A stretch of 64,000 nucleotides of DNA from Batillaria attramentaria (lineage: Eukaryota > Mollusca > Gastropoda > Batillariidae): positions 298,501 through 362,500 of the forward strand of contig JACVVK020000201.1 in the NCBI GenBank assembly GCA_018292915.2. The letters run 5' to 3'. Below, in pieces: positions 1 through 23,749 of this stretch. The translations under genes and the position numbers were made by a program. The first letter of the stretch is position 1; each line of letters begins with the position of its first letter. A model generated the notes under the pieces. The model searched no databases. It saw only the letters and a program-made list of their open reading frames with translations, and was not told the DNA's origin.

Positions 1-1914
1 TTTGTCCAATCGGCTGCCACCGGAAGTGAACGCCCTGTGTTGCACGAAAACGTCAGAAACTCGGACCCGTACACTGCATAGCTGTGGGGTCAGACTGGAT
101 ATCAGACTGGTACTGCAGTTGTCAGTGAAATACCCAGTTAGGAATTTGTTTTGTTGGGGGTTTTGGTGTTGTTGTAGTTGTTGTTGTAGTTGTTGTCGTT
201 GTTGTTGTTGTTGTTTTATCTTGCCCACCTCCTATCCACTTTCCGGTTTTAGGAGATTGCTCACGTGACAAGCTGTGTTCACTGAGGTTCACGATACTCT
301 GGCGGCAAACAAGTGACATTTATTCTTGCAAGGTTATTCTTGTAGGTTGTTTTTGTAGCCAAGTTTATTGTTACATTGTGATGAAGTACGAGACTAGTAT
401 TATTAGAATACTAGGACAATTCCCCGTGCAGACATAATTATTGCTGCGTACGTCCTGTGTTTGAGAAGTACGTCCTCGAAACAGGAAAGGCCCTAGGGTC
501 ATACCCACACAGATTTTACTGTCCGTTTACAATGTACACTCTTGAAACACTAAATTCAATGAGGCGTGTATACTTAGGAAATAGCAGCTTTCCTCAACGT
601 CTTTCCTCGTTCACGAAGCCCCGAGACAAATTCGATTTTTTACGGTGTGACTGAGATAAGAATATAACGTACCCAAAATAAACACATTCAGATACGACTA
701 ATCGGTTTAACGTCACTTCCCATCACCACCTTATAGTTATAATTAGTATGCTAGCCAAAGTAGATGCACGTGGCTTCAGTAACGCTCACATCTTGTTTGG
801 GGGCCACGGTCGTAACGTATTATGAAATACAAAGGGTTTTTTGTTGTTGTTTTTTGAAGGGTTTTTTTTTTTTGGCATTGAACGATTTCGTAGCGATTTT
901 GCGTACTTCACTCTTTGTTGTTGAACAATACAAGACAAATGTATTAATACTATTTTAAGTGTATTTTAGTGGAATTGTCAACCACCAGCTTCGTCTTCTG
1001 TACCAAACAAGAGGCGACTGGATTAAGGTTTTTCTCTTCATAGTCTGCCACAAATGAATGGAAAGCAGAGGCATGCTATCTTGCCAAATTTCAAGAAAAT
1101 TAGACGGTTGTGGAACTTCAAATCACAGGAACAAGATTTTTTTTTAAATAAACAAAAGTAAAATGAAACACACACACACACACCACACCACACCACACCA
1201 CACCACACCACACACGCACGCACGAATAGGCAATTATCACAAAGACAGACATCATTAGTTTCTCATTTGTCCTAAAGCGAACCCACAAAATCATCCTACG
1301 ACGAAAGTTCAGCCAAATCAATGACAAAATTATCATCGTGCGCTTGTAGCTATCCTCGTCCGTAATAAGACAATGACCTCTGCTTCGTGTGCACTTCACT
1401 GATTGGGCCCGCGTTTCCTTCTTTCTCCCTCTAGCTTCGTTAGTCGCAGGTTTGGCCAACATCACGGGTACCCGAAAATTACGGCGTGGAATGAGGTCAC
1501 ACACGATCATTCACTCGCCATGCTCCTCCGTCATACATAGTCATGACTACAAATGCCATGGTTACATCGTTGGCCACTGACGACAAAAAAAAACAAAAAA
1601 AACAACAACAGTATAGACTGCATGAATACCAGTAATACCTCACCTTATAAACTCGCGTCTTCTCGAGAGTCTTCAGGGGCTGTATTACTATAATTTATTT
1701 CGTGAATATTAGAGGCACCAGCGCAGGGATTCATGTCTGTGAGATCAGTACCAGGACAAATGTCATGGGTGACCGTCAGTGTATAGGACATTCGTTTTTG
1801 TTTTTTGTTTTGGTTTGGTTTTTTTTTCTTTCAATGCCTCAAATGGGGTAGGAAAAATAAAAGACTGACGTGTTTTGCTTTACCTACCCCCCCCCCCCCA
1901 CTACACCCCCTCCT

Positions 1915-1966
<52 letters not shown>

Positions 1967-2325
1967 GCACGCACGCACGCACGAACGCACGCACGCACAC
2001 TCCGCCTGTTTAGTTATTTTTTGCAACAGCAAGAGGTTGTGTCCTTCCAGAGGAAGTGATTGTTTCAATTTTGTTTTCTTATTTCGTTGTCGCGTGTATG
2101 TGTTTATTATTCTTACGACTGCTTCATAAGAGAACTTGCGACAGCTCTCAGGTAAAAACAAAATGAAGAAAGAAACGTACAAGCCAAACATCAGGGGAAA
2201 AACAATAGACAATCACGTCTGCTGCGAGTTAGAAGAGCGTAAATCAATAATGTTCAACAAGGTTCGTTTGTTGTCCACGAATGGCTGTAAGTATGCATGA
2301 ATCTTCCTTGAGCCATTTGAAAGGC
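1..2325. other. No gene recognised
   Basis: (TTG)n at about 165-220, a (CCACA)n/(CA)n patch at 1169-1224 and the 1921 microsatellite. No frame resembles a protein and no convincing exon was seen. Confidence 0.6.
1921..2000 (+). repeat. (CA)n then (CGCA)n microsatellite
   Basis: About 20 CA followed by GCAC tetramers. Confidence 0.95.
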
Positions 2326-2329
2326 CTGT

Positions 2330-2665
2330 GTTTGTGGGCGAAGGACACAAATACACAGGGCCTCAAAATGCCTATATCTTCCCTACTGGCCTCAGGCATC
2401 ATAGTCACCCCTAACAATGCTTCAATCTAGAAACAGTTACTACCATGAACAGATCATTCAAATGCACACACCTGACAGGGGCTTTAAAAAAATGAATGTC
2501 TCCTTTCCGCTCCAGCCTCACTGGAGTAATGCACGTTTCTCTTTAGGCCAGAGAGGCAGTTCACACAAATCCGCTTGCCTCATTTGTGTCCCACCTCTGT
2601 GCAAAAAGTCCCAGCTTCACTGGCAGCTTGCCTCGTTTTGTGACCGCCTGGCATGCACGTTGACA
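2330..2665 (+). repeat. Dispersed repeat, copy 1 (inverted relative to 11.3-11.6 kb)
   Basis: Contains GGCCTCAGGCATCATAGTCACCCCTAA, CCTCACTGGAGTAATG and CCCAGCTTCACTGGCAGCTTG. The same blocks appear in reverse order and complement at 11265-11590. No protein is recognised. Confidence 0.65.
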
Positions 2666-2892
2666 TACATAACACACAAAAAACACAAAAATCACGCTTT
2701 TTCAAACTTTTTTTTTTTTCAAGCTTTTTAAAATCACTACAGACTAGCACACCTGCCAAACAGGGTACCTCAAATAAACACCAAACATGACCTCAAAGTT
2801 AACTTGTGTTCTTACGCCTGTGGGTATCTTGGCACACTTGTGGAAGGTCTAATTACGTCGGGACTATTATTGATCAGAAGTTGACTTTCAAT

Positions 2893-3062
2893 GAGGTTAA
2901 GGGGTGGATGAGTGTTTTGGGAGCGTCATTTTCCATCACGTATGAATGATATAAAAGAGAGGGAAACGAGAAAAAGAAAAAAAAAGTCAGCACAAATATT
3001 TGGTCTTGGCCGGGATTCGAACTCACGACCCCAGCTCTACTACTCGCGGCTATTCCGGCTCC
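2893..3062 (-). mobile_element. SINE family B, old diverged copy
   Basis: Retains AGCACAAATATTTGG, GGGATTCGAACTCACGACC (perfect B box on the minus strand) and a GGCTCC 5' end, but the middle is diverged and A-rich. Confidence 0.55.
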
Positions 3063-3370
3063 CCCGACTTTCAATGAACATGCGGACATGGTGTACAAGA
3101 AATTTTAACAACGTCTTTTAATCTGCTTAGGAAACTTAAAAGTTTTAAGGTCAACCCACGCGTGTACAGAGGCCTTATTGAACATTTGAAATTGAGAGTG
3201 TCTTGGCGCTGAACATCTCCATCTGGTTCGAACAGCTTACAGACAAACAGAAAACTAATCAGGGCATTGTGGTATAATTATATGGCCAGCAAATTGACCG
3301 GGCAACAACAGCAACAGCTGTCCACTCTCTAAGATTCTCCACTTACCCCAAAGAAAGTTTCGAATTTTTT

Positions 3371-3615
3371 AATAATAATAATAATATATTACACTTGTAG
3401 AGCGCGGAGTTCTGCTTCGAAAAGCACTCAATGCGCTTTTTGCGCACACACAACATTCACACGCACACATTTATACACATCAATACAGGCGGTGGAGTTT
3501 AAACTTCAAGATTGAAAGCTAGTTTGAAAAGATGTGTTTTGAGTTCTGCTTTAAACTGTAGGAGGGAAGGGATGATGTGGTACAGGTAATTCATGTGGCA
3601 TCATTCATCAAGGCC
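3371..3615 (-). mobile_element. 3' end of a related CR1/L2-like LINE
   Basis: Read on the minus strand, about 3615-3500 encodes FKAELKTHLFKLAFNLEV then a stop, the same protein end as the LINE at 43.6 kb. It is followed by a short UTR with AGCGC and an (ATT)n tail at about 3385-3371. The copy is severely 5'-truncated. Confidence 0.75.
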
Positions 3616-4100
3616 TGCCAAACACCTACTGGTGTTGGTGGATCCAGTGCCGATCAGGATGTAGACCAGTATGATTCATACACTGACAAATGCACGACAG
3701 ATCCGTATTTATATCTGTACAGATGTGGTTAACGTCATTCACAGTCTGCTCCATACGTGCTTCATGCCATGTCTAGCAGGTGCACTAACAGTGTGCCATT
3801 TGTCTTCTACGGTCATTTCGCACAGGCGTGTCTGATTAAAGGATAATCACTACCAATCTAAAGAGCGCCCAGTTTGTTCGCACAGGGACGCCTAAGCTGT
3901 CACACAATAAAGTGCACACCTGATGTTAAATTTTATACATGCATGTCCATACCAAAAGGGGGGAGGGGGGTGGAACAGAATCTCAGCCAAATTCCTACCC
4001 ACAATGGGATTCCAGACCGGTGCTTCGCACGCCATTCCCACTACGGCAAATCTTTTTGACCGGAGATGGTGGTGGGTTGAGCTGGTGTTAGAGCTAGACA

Positions 4101-4200
<100 letters not shown>

Positions 4201-5185
4201 GAAGTTGATCACGTTGTGTTAGAAACTTACACGATCATTCATTCTTACACTCTACCTGAATACTGTCTGCAAGAACTGCGCGAGAATAAAACGATCCTCG
4301 CTAACAAAATGTCCACAGAATTTCAGTAAAATACATTTGGCTGAATTACTCTATCTGAAAATGCAAGCACCCAGAATTGAAACGTAGGCAGTCCCATCAA
4401 GTGAATACGTGAAAGAAAAAAATCAAAGAACGTATTTGCGTGATTTCATCAAGGCAATCAGTTTTGGCGTGAAAAAGAATTTTTTTAATGTCTTTTGAGG
4501 TATTGAATTCCGCCTGGGTTCGACTGATTACAATGACTGAGACACTCACCACGTGGGCTGGCAACAATATGAAAGAACTGCAGGAGGAAAAAAAGTTAAT
4601 GGAAACTGTGAGGCGGCTCCTGGAGTTCTTTTCTCACGTTTTCTACGTAGATGTGCTGAGAATTCTATCAGTACCTCTGTCTAGCACTGCTTTGAATGCC
4701 GACAGATTGTTCAGATTTTTTTTCCTTAGACTGCGCCACTATAGCGTTTATAGATTAAGCCCCTACGTCTCTTGCGAGGAAGAAATTAGAAAAAAAAAAA
4801 AGAACAATAGTAACGGATGGACAATGCCCGTTTCATTCAGTTACGAACCACGTACTGCCTCCAGCGTTCGTCTGTAGAAGACTATATTATAGAAAGAAAA
4901 GCGGTACTGGGGAATGGACAATGGGTGAAACGACCAGATTAATTGATCATCAGACTCGAAGCCTTCCAGTTTCCATGGACGTAGGATGGGGGCGAATATA
5001 TGCTGAGGCACATCGTCGTACTAAAGATATTCTTCTTTACGCCGGCTTCTTGGATAAGCGAATGTGGGCGATTATCAGATGTGCTCAGTCTCATCCGCAT
5101 CAGCAGGGCGTCATTCTTGGTTGTTTAGTTGGACTGGTTCATTTCTGTGTTATTTGCCTGGTTGTTCATTCATTATGCACGTCGC

Positions 5186-5191
5186 ACGCAC

Positions 5192-5232
<41 letters not shown>
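5186..5232 (+). repeat. (CA)n microsatellite
   Basis: About 22 CA repeats with one CGCA near the start. Confidence 0.95.
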
Positions 5233-5235
<3 letters not shown>

Positions 5236-7049
5236 GATCGTTGCTCATTTTGTTTTATTCTTTGAATTTCCACAATGTAAGGTCTGATTTGTTTTGTCGC
5301 AAACAGATGAGCGCACCTGCATTGTCGATGGACAAAAGTTCGTGGAAAGAAACAGATTTTTTTTTTATTCAGCTACCAAGTTAATCTATCCAGCCAGTGA
5401 AAATCACGTCTTGTATCAGATGTATGGCCGACCTTCAAGTGGTCACATGTAACGCGAACTGGCAAATACAGAAGGGGGAGTGGGGGAGGTGTCATAACGA
5501 AACAAAAGAGCGCTGCATGTACATGTGAGCCAAAGGCACAGTTATACATACGAACAGATCAAATACAATTACCAATACCAAACCATAAAACCAAAAACAG
5601 GTTCCTTAGATCGCAACACAAGAAGAAGGAATGATTGAGATCAGAAAATGAGATCGGCACAAATATAACTACGCCCAAAAATACGCAAACTGCTTGTTTG
5701 ACAGTCGTAAAATACTCAGTGAATAGGTGAGGTGAGACCCCAGTGTCTTTGAATATTGTGCCCCCCCCCTCCCCCCACCACCACCCTCCATCCCCACTCA
5801 AAATTTTCCTTTCTTTGGTAATTTCCGTGCTTTTTGTTTTGTTTGTTTGTTGTTGTTGTTGGTGGTGGTGGTGGTGGTGGTGTCCTTAACGAGGTAGTTT
5901 AATCACTAAAGATCAGATTCATTTATACAATTGCTAGACCGTTGTGTAGTGTCTACAAGCACATCAATATTGTCTGCTCCAACCTTCAGACACACGCACA
6001 TATTAATTTTCTCTGTAATTTCAGTTGTTGTTTTTTTCTTTCCGCCTTAGTATTTGTAAATTGTTAATGTTGTTTGTAAAAAATACCGTGCTTGGTAAAT
6101 ATGTGTATTTGTATCAGGACACGTGCTGTTCCTTTGTGAGCGCAGTGTTAACATGTATGTCAGAATTATGCCACAGGTGGTTGTGATGTATGTATGTTTG
6201 TTTCCTTTGAATGCAAGCTAGCCTCCTTGCAGGAAATCTCGGAATGAGAGGTAATCTAGTGCGCATGTCCATCCACGGTAGCAAGCGGGATTCTGATTGG
6301 CCGATATGTGCTGATCGTCTGCTAGGACTACTGGCCAGACCAAGCCTACAGACGAGTAAAACTGGTTTTATTTTTTCAAAACATTAAGAAAAGGAAACAG
6401 TACATGTACCACACATTCCGGGACTGCCCTCTGTTCTCTGGCTCCAGTTATCACAATGCAGCCTCTCCTGGACGAAAACGAAATGGATTGAGAGATTTGT
6501 GGCGACTGTGGTAGAAGAACTGTGGTAGAGGAACCGCGGTAGAGTGTTTGGGGGAGAAAAAGGGTTTAGTTGTTCTGGGTGCTACTTCCTTGTGTTCGTC
6601 TACCCTCCCACCCTCCTCACCCCTCCACCATCCCCTCCTTCCCCTTGATCACCCTCCCCATCCTTACCTCGTCATAATCTGAGCCTTCACTCATCTTCTG
6701 GATCCCTATCTCTGGTCACATTCTCAAGGTGTCTAAGCCGGAGCTTTTCTTTTTTAACCTTGAAAAAGAAATACCCTTGACTGAAAATAAAAAGTTTCAC
6801 ATTTTCTCTTCCAGGTTTTGCTGTGAGATTTTTGTTCATCTGACAGCCTCTCAGCACACAAGAAGTTGGCGTACATAATTATGCTCATCACGAGACCACA
6901 GCAAGAAGATTAAATCATTGCGTTGCTGGGTTTTCCTAGGGGATTTTACATCGATAGAATCTGACCTACTCTCTTTTTACGCTCGGATGTTCGGTTGGAT
7001 ACATAATTATCAGCGTCAGTGAAAATATGCTTGCGTGCTTCCGTGTGTG

Positions 7050-7050
<1 letters not shown>

Positions 7051-7110
<60 letters not shown>

Positions 7111-7199
7111 TGTGCAGTCCCTCCCCCTACCCCCTCCCGCGAGAATTTCGGGCTGTTTCCCACCTGAAAGCATTGCGTTGCTTCAGAGCGGCTTCGCGC

Positions 7200-7276
<77 letters not shown>
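7051..7276 (+). repeat. Paired (TG)n tracts around repeat family D
   Basis: (TG)n at 7051-7108 and (CG)n(TG)n at 7196-7276 enclose the family-D element. Confidence 0.93.
7108..7200 (-). mobile_element. Short repeat family D between two (TG)n tracts
   Basis: Minus strand GCGAAGCCGCTCTGAAGCAACGC, then GCCCGAAATTC and a G-rich end with GACTGCACA. It is homologous to 21111-21201. Long (TG)n runs flank it on both sides. Confidence 0.6.
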
Positions 7277-7278
<2 letters not shown>

Positions 7279-7639
7279 CTCCCTCTTGTAATCTGTGTTC
7301 ATGTCTGGGAGTGTGTCGAGTGTGTATGTGGGTGGGTTAAGTATTCTAAGCTACTATGTATTCAATTCTGGACTATATATTATGCCATTTAATGTAGTAT
7401 TTCATGTACAGTGTGTGTATGGAGTGCGACTGTGCTGAGTGAATGAACAACCCCAAGACACATTCCTATGGCGCATAATTTATTTTATGTTTCCATAGTG
7501 GCAATGCAAGTATCTGTATCTATATCTATACGTGTACTTAGTTTTATTAGACAGTCTCTATTATACTGCACATAAGACTGTTTTAATGTTTGCGAAAACT
7601 GATCTGCCCTGATTTTGAGAAATCATTACCGTGTCAAGC

Positions 7640-8200
7640 ATCGATCTGCTAAAAGTAGAAAACGTTCACGCCTTAGAAAAGTACTAAGACTGAGCCTAAG
7701 GCTAAGTGCAGAACTCTGCAGATGTTACTTTCGTCTGTTTTCTAACTTGACTTTTCAAAATGAACGCTTTCACAAAAGTACTAGGCCTAAGGCTAACGGC
7801 AGAATTCTAACTTGACTTTTCCAAATGAACGTTTTCACGGGGGCCCCACGGGTGGGTGTTTTGGGGTTTAACGGCGTTTTCACAGAAGTACCAGGACTGA
7901 GCCTAAAGCTAACGGCAGAATTCTAACTTGACTTTTCAAAATGAACGCTTTCACAAAAGTACTAGGCCTAAGGCTAACGGCAGAATTCTAACTTGACTTT
8001 TCCAAATGAACGTTTTCACGGGGGGCCCTTGGGTGGGTGTTTTGGGGTTTAACGGCCTAAAGCTAACGGCAGAATTCTAACTTGACTTTTCAAAATGAAC
8101 GTTTTCACAGAAGTACTAGGACTGAGCCTAAGGCTAAGTGCAGAATTCTACAGATGTTACTTTCGTCTGTTTTCTAACTTGACTTTTCAAAGTTAACGCT
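7640..8200 (+). repeat. Complex tandem block with embedded SINE tails
   Basis: The phrase CTAACTTGACTTTTC.AAATGAACG recurs about six times, alternating with GTACTAGG.CTAAGGCTAA. Two pieces (about 7846-7876 and 8022-8056) read GGGTGGGTGTTTTGGGGTTTAACGGC, the 3' tail of family-B SINEs without the body. Confidence 0.7.
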
Positions 8201-9101
8201 TTCATAGCATTTCTCGTAACCATTGAACCTCTGGGTTCCAAAATACTGACAGTTTCCTGGCTGGTTCCTTCAATCATACCATGCATGGACAGCTTGAAAC
8301 TTCCTACAGTCAGCTACATTTTCTTTAAACGAACGTTTGCCCTGACAAACTTTGCCTTAAACGATTGTGATCACGTTGTACATTGGCCAGGGTGTTGTAA
8401 ATCACCATAATGATGATGCTGTGTAACCATATTATGTGCCTACCCTAAAAGATGAAAATAATTTTTTTTTTTTAAAAAGAACTTTGCCTTTACGCGTTTT
8501 GCCCCGCCCAACTTTGTCATGTAAAAGTTCCTTCATGTGTGCTCTGGCCGATGTATTTATCCTACGATTATCCCCCCTCATGAACTATTAACACAAGAAG
8601 GATATAAAGATGATGACGGGATACAGACAAGGATGAGGAGAAAGTCGAAGGAGATTTGCTATTTTCAGATATTAAACATTTTTACCTGACATTTCCCCAA
8701 AAGAATTCAGCTAAAAACCAATGACACATAATCGCACAATTTCCGACTTTTTTTTTTTTTTTTTTTTTAAGAACCCGTTCAATCTTGTGGCGTGACCGAA
8801 AACGCGTAGGCTGGGTCCCATCCATTCTTGCCTAAGCTGCTTACGAGGTCAAAAACGGAGGTTCCTCGTACTCGTCGTAGTAGCGAGAAACAAAGTATAA
8901 ATTCTAGTGAATGGTTTTGTCACAGAGTATCCAGCAGTAGCGATCTTGACTAGATTTGGGTGGAGTTGGCTGAGAGCCCGCCTTCTGCCGAGAAGTGACC
9001 TGATTCTCATGGGAGGCTGGCCATATGTAAGAGTGGTGTAAGGACTAGTTTTCTTACAACCGAGTTACACTACGCCTCTCTCTCTCTCTCTGTCTCTCTC
9101 C

Positions 9102-9158
<57 letters not shown>

Positions 9159-9880
9159 TCTTCTTCTTCTTCTTCGTCTCTCTCTCTCTCTCTCTCATGT
9201 CCCTGTAAGAACCCAATCCCCTGACATTTCAGCTTTAATATTTTTGAGAAGCATCCATCATTTGAAACTTCTCCTGGCGCTGATATATGGTAGGAAAAAA
9301 GTCGATTAGTTCTGGAAATAAAATACTTGTTTTTCTCCTATAAAAAAAAGGATAATCGTCCATACCCTGCAGCTGAAGCTGTCAGAATCTTTAATGCCTC
9401 TCCTAAACTTTAATCACACTCACGGACACTTCTTCTTCTCCGACGGTTACTTTTTTTTTTTTACAGTGACCCCCCCCCCCCCCCAAAAAAAAACAAAAAA
9501 AAAAAACAAAAAAAAAAAACAGTGATTTGCGTTCTTCAGGTCGATGCGAAAACAGGGCATTGTGTGAAAAATTCACGGGTAAAGGAGAGCTTTATGGAAC
9601 GTAAAGTTGGCAAGGATACTTGAGCCTTCAGTTTTGTCAATTCCTTACAGCTCTGTCGTCCTTTGGCGGAAGTAGCCTGAGTGCCATGGCATTTAAAAAG
9701 CATGTAGGCCCTCTCTTCTGACAGCATCTTTAGCTTCTTGAAAGAGTCAGATCTGTTCTATACAATTTAGACACCTCAAGTAATACGGTCTATCCTCGAC
9801 CTCTGTAATTATGTTCGATGTACAAAGAAGTGAAACGTGTTTATTATTTAAGCCGGATAGATTCTTGATATATATTTATA
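8200..9880. other. No gene recognised
   Basis: AT-rich DNA with poly(T) at 8749-8768, (CT)n at 9077 and a poly(C)-poly(A) tract at 9473-9520. The left end of the GPA2 transcription unit may lie near 9.88 kb. Confidence 0.5.
9077..9197 (+). repeat. (CT)n/(CTT)n microsatellite
   Basis: CT-rich run with a central CTT block at about 9154-9174. Confidence 0.93.
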
Positions 9881-9886
9881 CCTTGT

Positions 9887-9892
9887 TTTATT
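9887..9892 (-). terminator. Candidate poly(A) signal of GPA2
   Basis: AATAAA on the minus strand about 780 bp after the GPA2 stop codon. It is only a candidate, because the hexamer also occurs by chance in AT-rich DNA. Confidence 0.25.
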
Positions 9893-10164
9893 GTCTTCCT
9901 TTTTACTTTAGTCTGGCGAAGACGGAAGGACCTTGATAAGCCGCGAAATAGTCTTTGTTGCTTGCGTGGCATTAAGCCCTAAGTAACTAAGTAGGCCCTC
10001 TCTTCCAGGTCATGGTAGGGTTACCTACTGCAGCACCATGTGCTTACTCAAAATTTGCCTTTGACCTTTGCATATGTTCCAAGTGGACAAAACAAGTAGT
10101 TCAAGATTTAGATTACATACCAATAGTCTTTCCGGTTGTTACGTAAGGTTTTAATGAGGTCAAG

Positions 10165-10550
10165 CTAGATTTTGTGCTGGTGAGTTCGCTGTTGCCTCGC
10201 AAGCGATGAGCATTAGTAATTTTCAAAGATCGCCAAGTGAAAGACCCACAAAGTAAAAGACACTTCAATCAGATTTCGCAGCTGGCAGGACATCCTCCAA
10301 CAATGGCTGTACATCTGTGTATATATTTCTGGTGGCTACACAATGTTTTATGGGACCAAGCTAGCTTTATGTACTGGTTCATTCGCTGTTACCTCGTAAG
10401 CGATGAGCATTTGCATTTTATAAAGATTACCAAGTGAAGGACCCGCAAAGTAACAGACAGTTCAATTAGATTTCGCAACTGGCAGAACAGCCTCTTAAGG
10501 TGACTGTTTATCCGTGTATAAATAAGCCCACATTTACAATGTTCTTTGAG
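10165..10550. repeat. Two-copy tandem duplication (unit about 205 bp) after GPA2
   Basis: A segment beginning near the motif GTTCGCTGTTGCCTCG at about 10188 recurs at about 10383 as TTCGCTGTTACCTCG, followed by the same order of matches (GCGATGAGCATT, CAAGTGAA, GATTTCGCA, CTGGCAG). The copies have diverged by many substitutions, so the duplication is old. It lies in the probable GPA2 3' UTR. Confidence 0.75.
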
Positions 10551-10667
10551 ATTCACTAAGTTTGTACCAGTCTGACAACAAACAGTGGCATGGTAGCGCA
10601 ATGGGAAAATCCGTCTAAGACATCAGCGCGCGTGCACTTCCGGTCGACTGCGCAGGCGCCATCCTCT

Positions 10668-21499
<10,832 letters not shown>

Positions 21500-21642
21500 T
21501 TCTTTTTTCTTTCTCTCTCCTTTGTCTGCTGTAGTGTCCAAGACGGTTCCAAGTGCACGTCCTGCGAGAGAGTACTTCTGAAATGCGTCTGGGCCCTGGT
21601 TTTCACACTTGTTTTTCTCAGACGAACAATTCCCGGGAGGGA

Positions 21643-21657
21643 TGACGTCGTGATTGG
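21643..21657 (-). promoter_or_regulatory. CRE-like site and CCAAT box upstream of GPA2
   Basis: About 145-160 bp upstream of the GPA2 ATG the sequence has TGACGTC (21643-21649) and, on the gene strand, a CCAAT core (21653-21657). This is a plausible cAMP-responsive proximal promoter. The motifs are seen directly; their function is inferred. Confidence 0.4.
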
Positions 21658-22885
21658 CCAGCCAATAGTTTCCTCTGTCTCTTCTTTAAGTTCTTTGTCT
21701 TCTGAGAGTCGAGTCGGGCTTTTCGCTTTGCTCCGTCAGGCGGTTTGAGCGGGAGCCGGTGTTAAATCCTCCGTCCTTTGAGTCTGCAAAAGATCACACC
21801 GCTTCAGCTATTTAGCAAAAACAAACCAGTAAAACAGCGTTCCTTTCCGTTCTAAAGGTGAAGAGGGGGCTATATTTCTTGTTTTCTAGCAGCTGTGGCC
21901 TTTTCGGAGACTTTATTGCCTACCCGGAAAACAAGACTTATGTCACTCTCATATTTCCCAAACGGGAAAGATCTCGTGCCTTCGTTGTCATAATCGAGCA
22001 TTTAGCTCAACAAAACTTGGGGGTTGTTGTCTGGTGAACTAGATTTATGATTTGCATGATTAACATCGTAAAATGCCTAATCATCGGCGCGCTGCCTACG
22101 CAGTCAGTCACACCGCGTATCTGTAAACACTCATTTAGATTAATTGCGTGTAGGTGTAGCGAGTTCTCAAGGGAAAGGTGCAGCTCTGCGCTACTGGATG
22201 ACTTTGGTTAATAAGCCATAAAGCATTGTTCCACTCCGTATATATGTTAGTCGTGTCATTAGTCTTACGTGAACATTCAAAACATTGAACATTGTTCAGT
22301 TATATATACATATATAGATACAGATGCTATTACTAATAATGTGTGATGACGTGTATGAAGTTCGCGATTTTTCACCTCGGAGAGCCGGGGACGGGGCAGT
22401 GGATGGCTGCGGGGGCGAGAGCTGTGTGTGTGTGTGTGGGGGGGGGGGGGGTGGATGGGTGACTGTGAGGAGGTGGACGTGGGGTTGTTGTTGGGGGGGG
22501 GGAGGGGGGCTGAGTTGGGGGCAATTGAGACGGGTTGAGGGTTGAGGAAGTGGATGTGGGAACGTGATAAACATGTCCTCCCCCTGACATCTCACTAACA
22601 ACACCCACACCCCCGCCCCATCCCACATGTTTCGCGAACATTTTGAGGGCACTGAGCACAAATAAACGCGTCGGAGAATGTGATTTGTTGATGTTGTTTG
22701 TTTGTTTGTTTGTTTTGTGTGTAAATGGATATTCTAGCCAAAAAAAAGTACTTTAAGGTCAGATGACTTATTTGACGCTTAGTACAATAAAGGCAAAAAT
22801 GAATGTACAGGAAGGAGTTGACTTAGTCCTCATTCATCATAAGATAGTTTGGTAAACACAATGCACATACACAGCATCAAAGTAA

Positions 22886-23057
<172 letters not shown>

Positions 23058-23106
23058 GGAGAGACGAATCAAACACCTCCTGAAAAAAAAATGCGTTTAA
23101 GACGGG

Positions 23107-23281
23107 TGGGTGAGTGGGTGGGTGTTTGGGGTTTTAACGTCCTTTTCCACCACATAGGGTGATATCAAAGACGGGGCAACGATGAAAAAGCCAGCACAAA
23201 TATTTGGCCCCAGCCGGGATCGAACTCACGACCCGAGCATTTGAAGTCCAATGCTCTACCATTCGACCACCCCGGCTCCCC
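23107..23281 (-). mobile_element. SINE family B with 14-bp target-site duplication
   Basis: Reverse-orientation copy flanked by GCGTTTAAGACGGG at 23093-23106 and 23282-23295. The clear duplication indicates LINE-assisted, target-primed insertion. Confidence 0.85.
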
Positions 23282-23472
23282 GCGTTTAAGACGGGATTTG
23301 AAACAGGACAGAAGGAGTCGAGGAACGACGGATGGAGGCAGGCAAGGCAAAATGTTCGCTCATACGTACATTAAACACTACACGTCAGAACAGAATCAGT
23401 GAGATTAAAACATTCAGTCTTCTAAACAACACTACTAGCTCAATACGACATTAGAAGTTTCCTCAGTTGGGG

Positions 23473-23745
23473 TGAGCGGTGGTCTAATAGGTAGCGCGTC
23501 GGATTTAGCCGCTGCGCTATTGAACGGCTGTCACCAATGTCATGGCGATGAAGCGTGATATGTGATACTGTACCGGTTTTTCCTGGCTGCCGGGCTGCTC
23601 ATCGGGGGTTTCTCTCCGGGTTATCCGGCTTTCCTCCCCCAGCAATATCGTAAAAAAAGTATAGGCTGGGTATTGGGTGGCGTTGCACCGCGGCGACGCG
23701 CTTCCCTCGGGGGAAGAGCCCGAATTTCCCGAAGGGGATAATGAA
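23473..23745 (+). mobile_element. SINE family C (tRNA-like head, AGCCCGAATTTC end)
   Basis: tRNA-like head GAGCGGTGGTCTAATAGGTAGCGCG, middle GTTTCTCTCCGGGTTATCCG shared in style with family A, and end GCGACGCGCTTCCCTCGGGG then AGCCCGAATTTCCCGAAGGG. Fragments of the end occur again at 55.97 and 56.25 kb. Confidence 0.55.
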
Positions 23746-23749
23746 GTTT

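Noticed and set aside
4488..4877. 129-codon frame without repeats
   Set aside because: No similarity to any family I know and no clear splice context. Probably chance.
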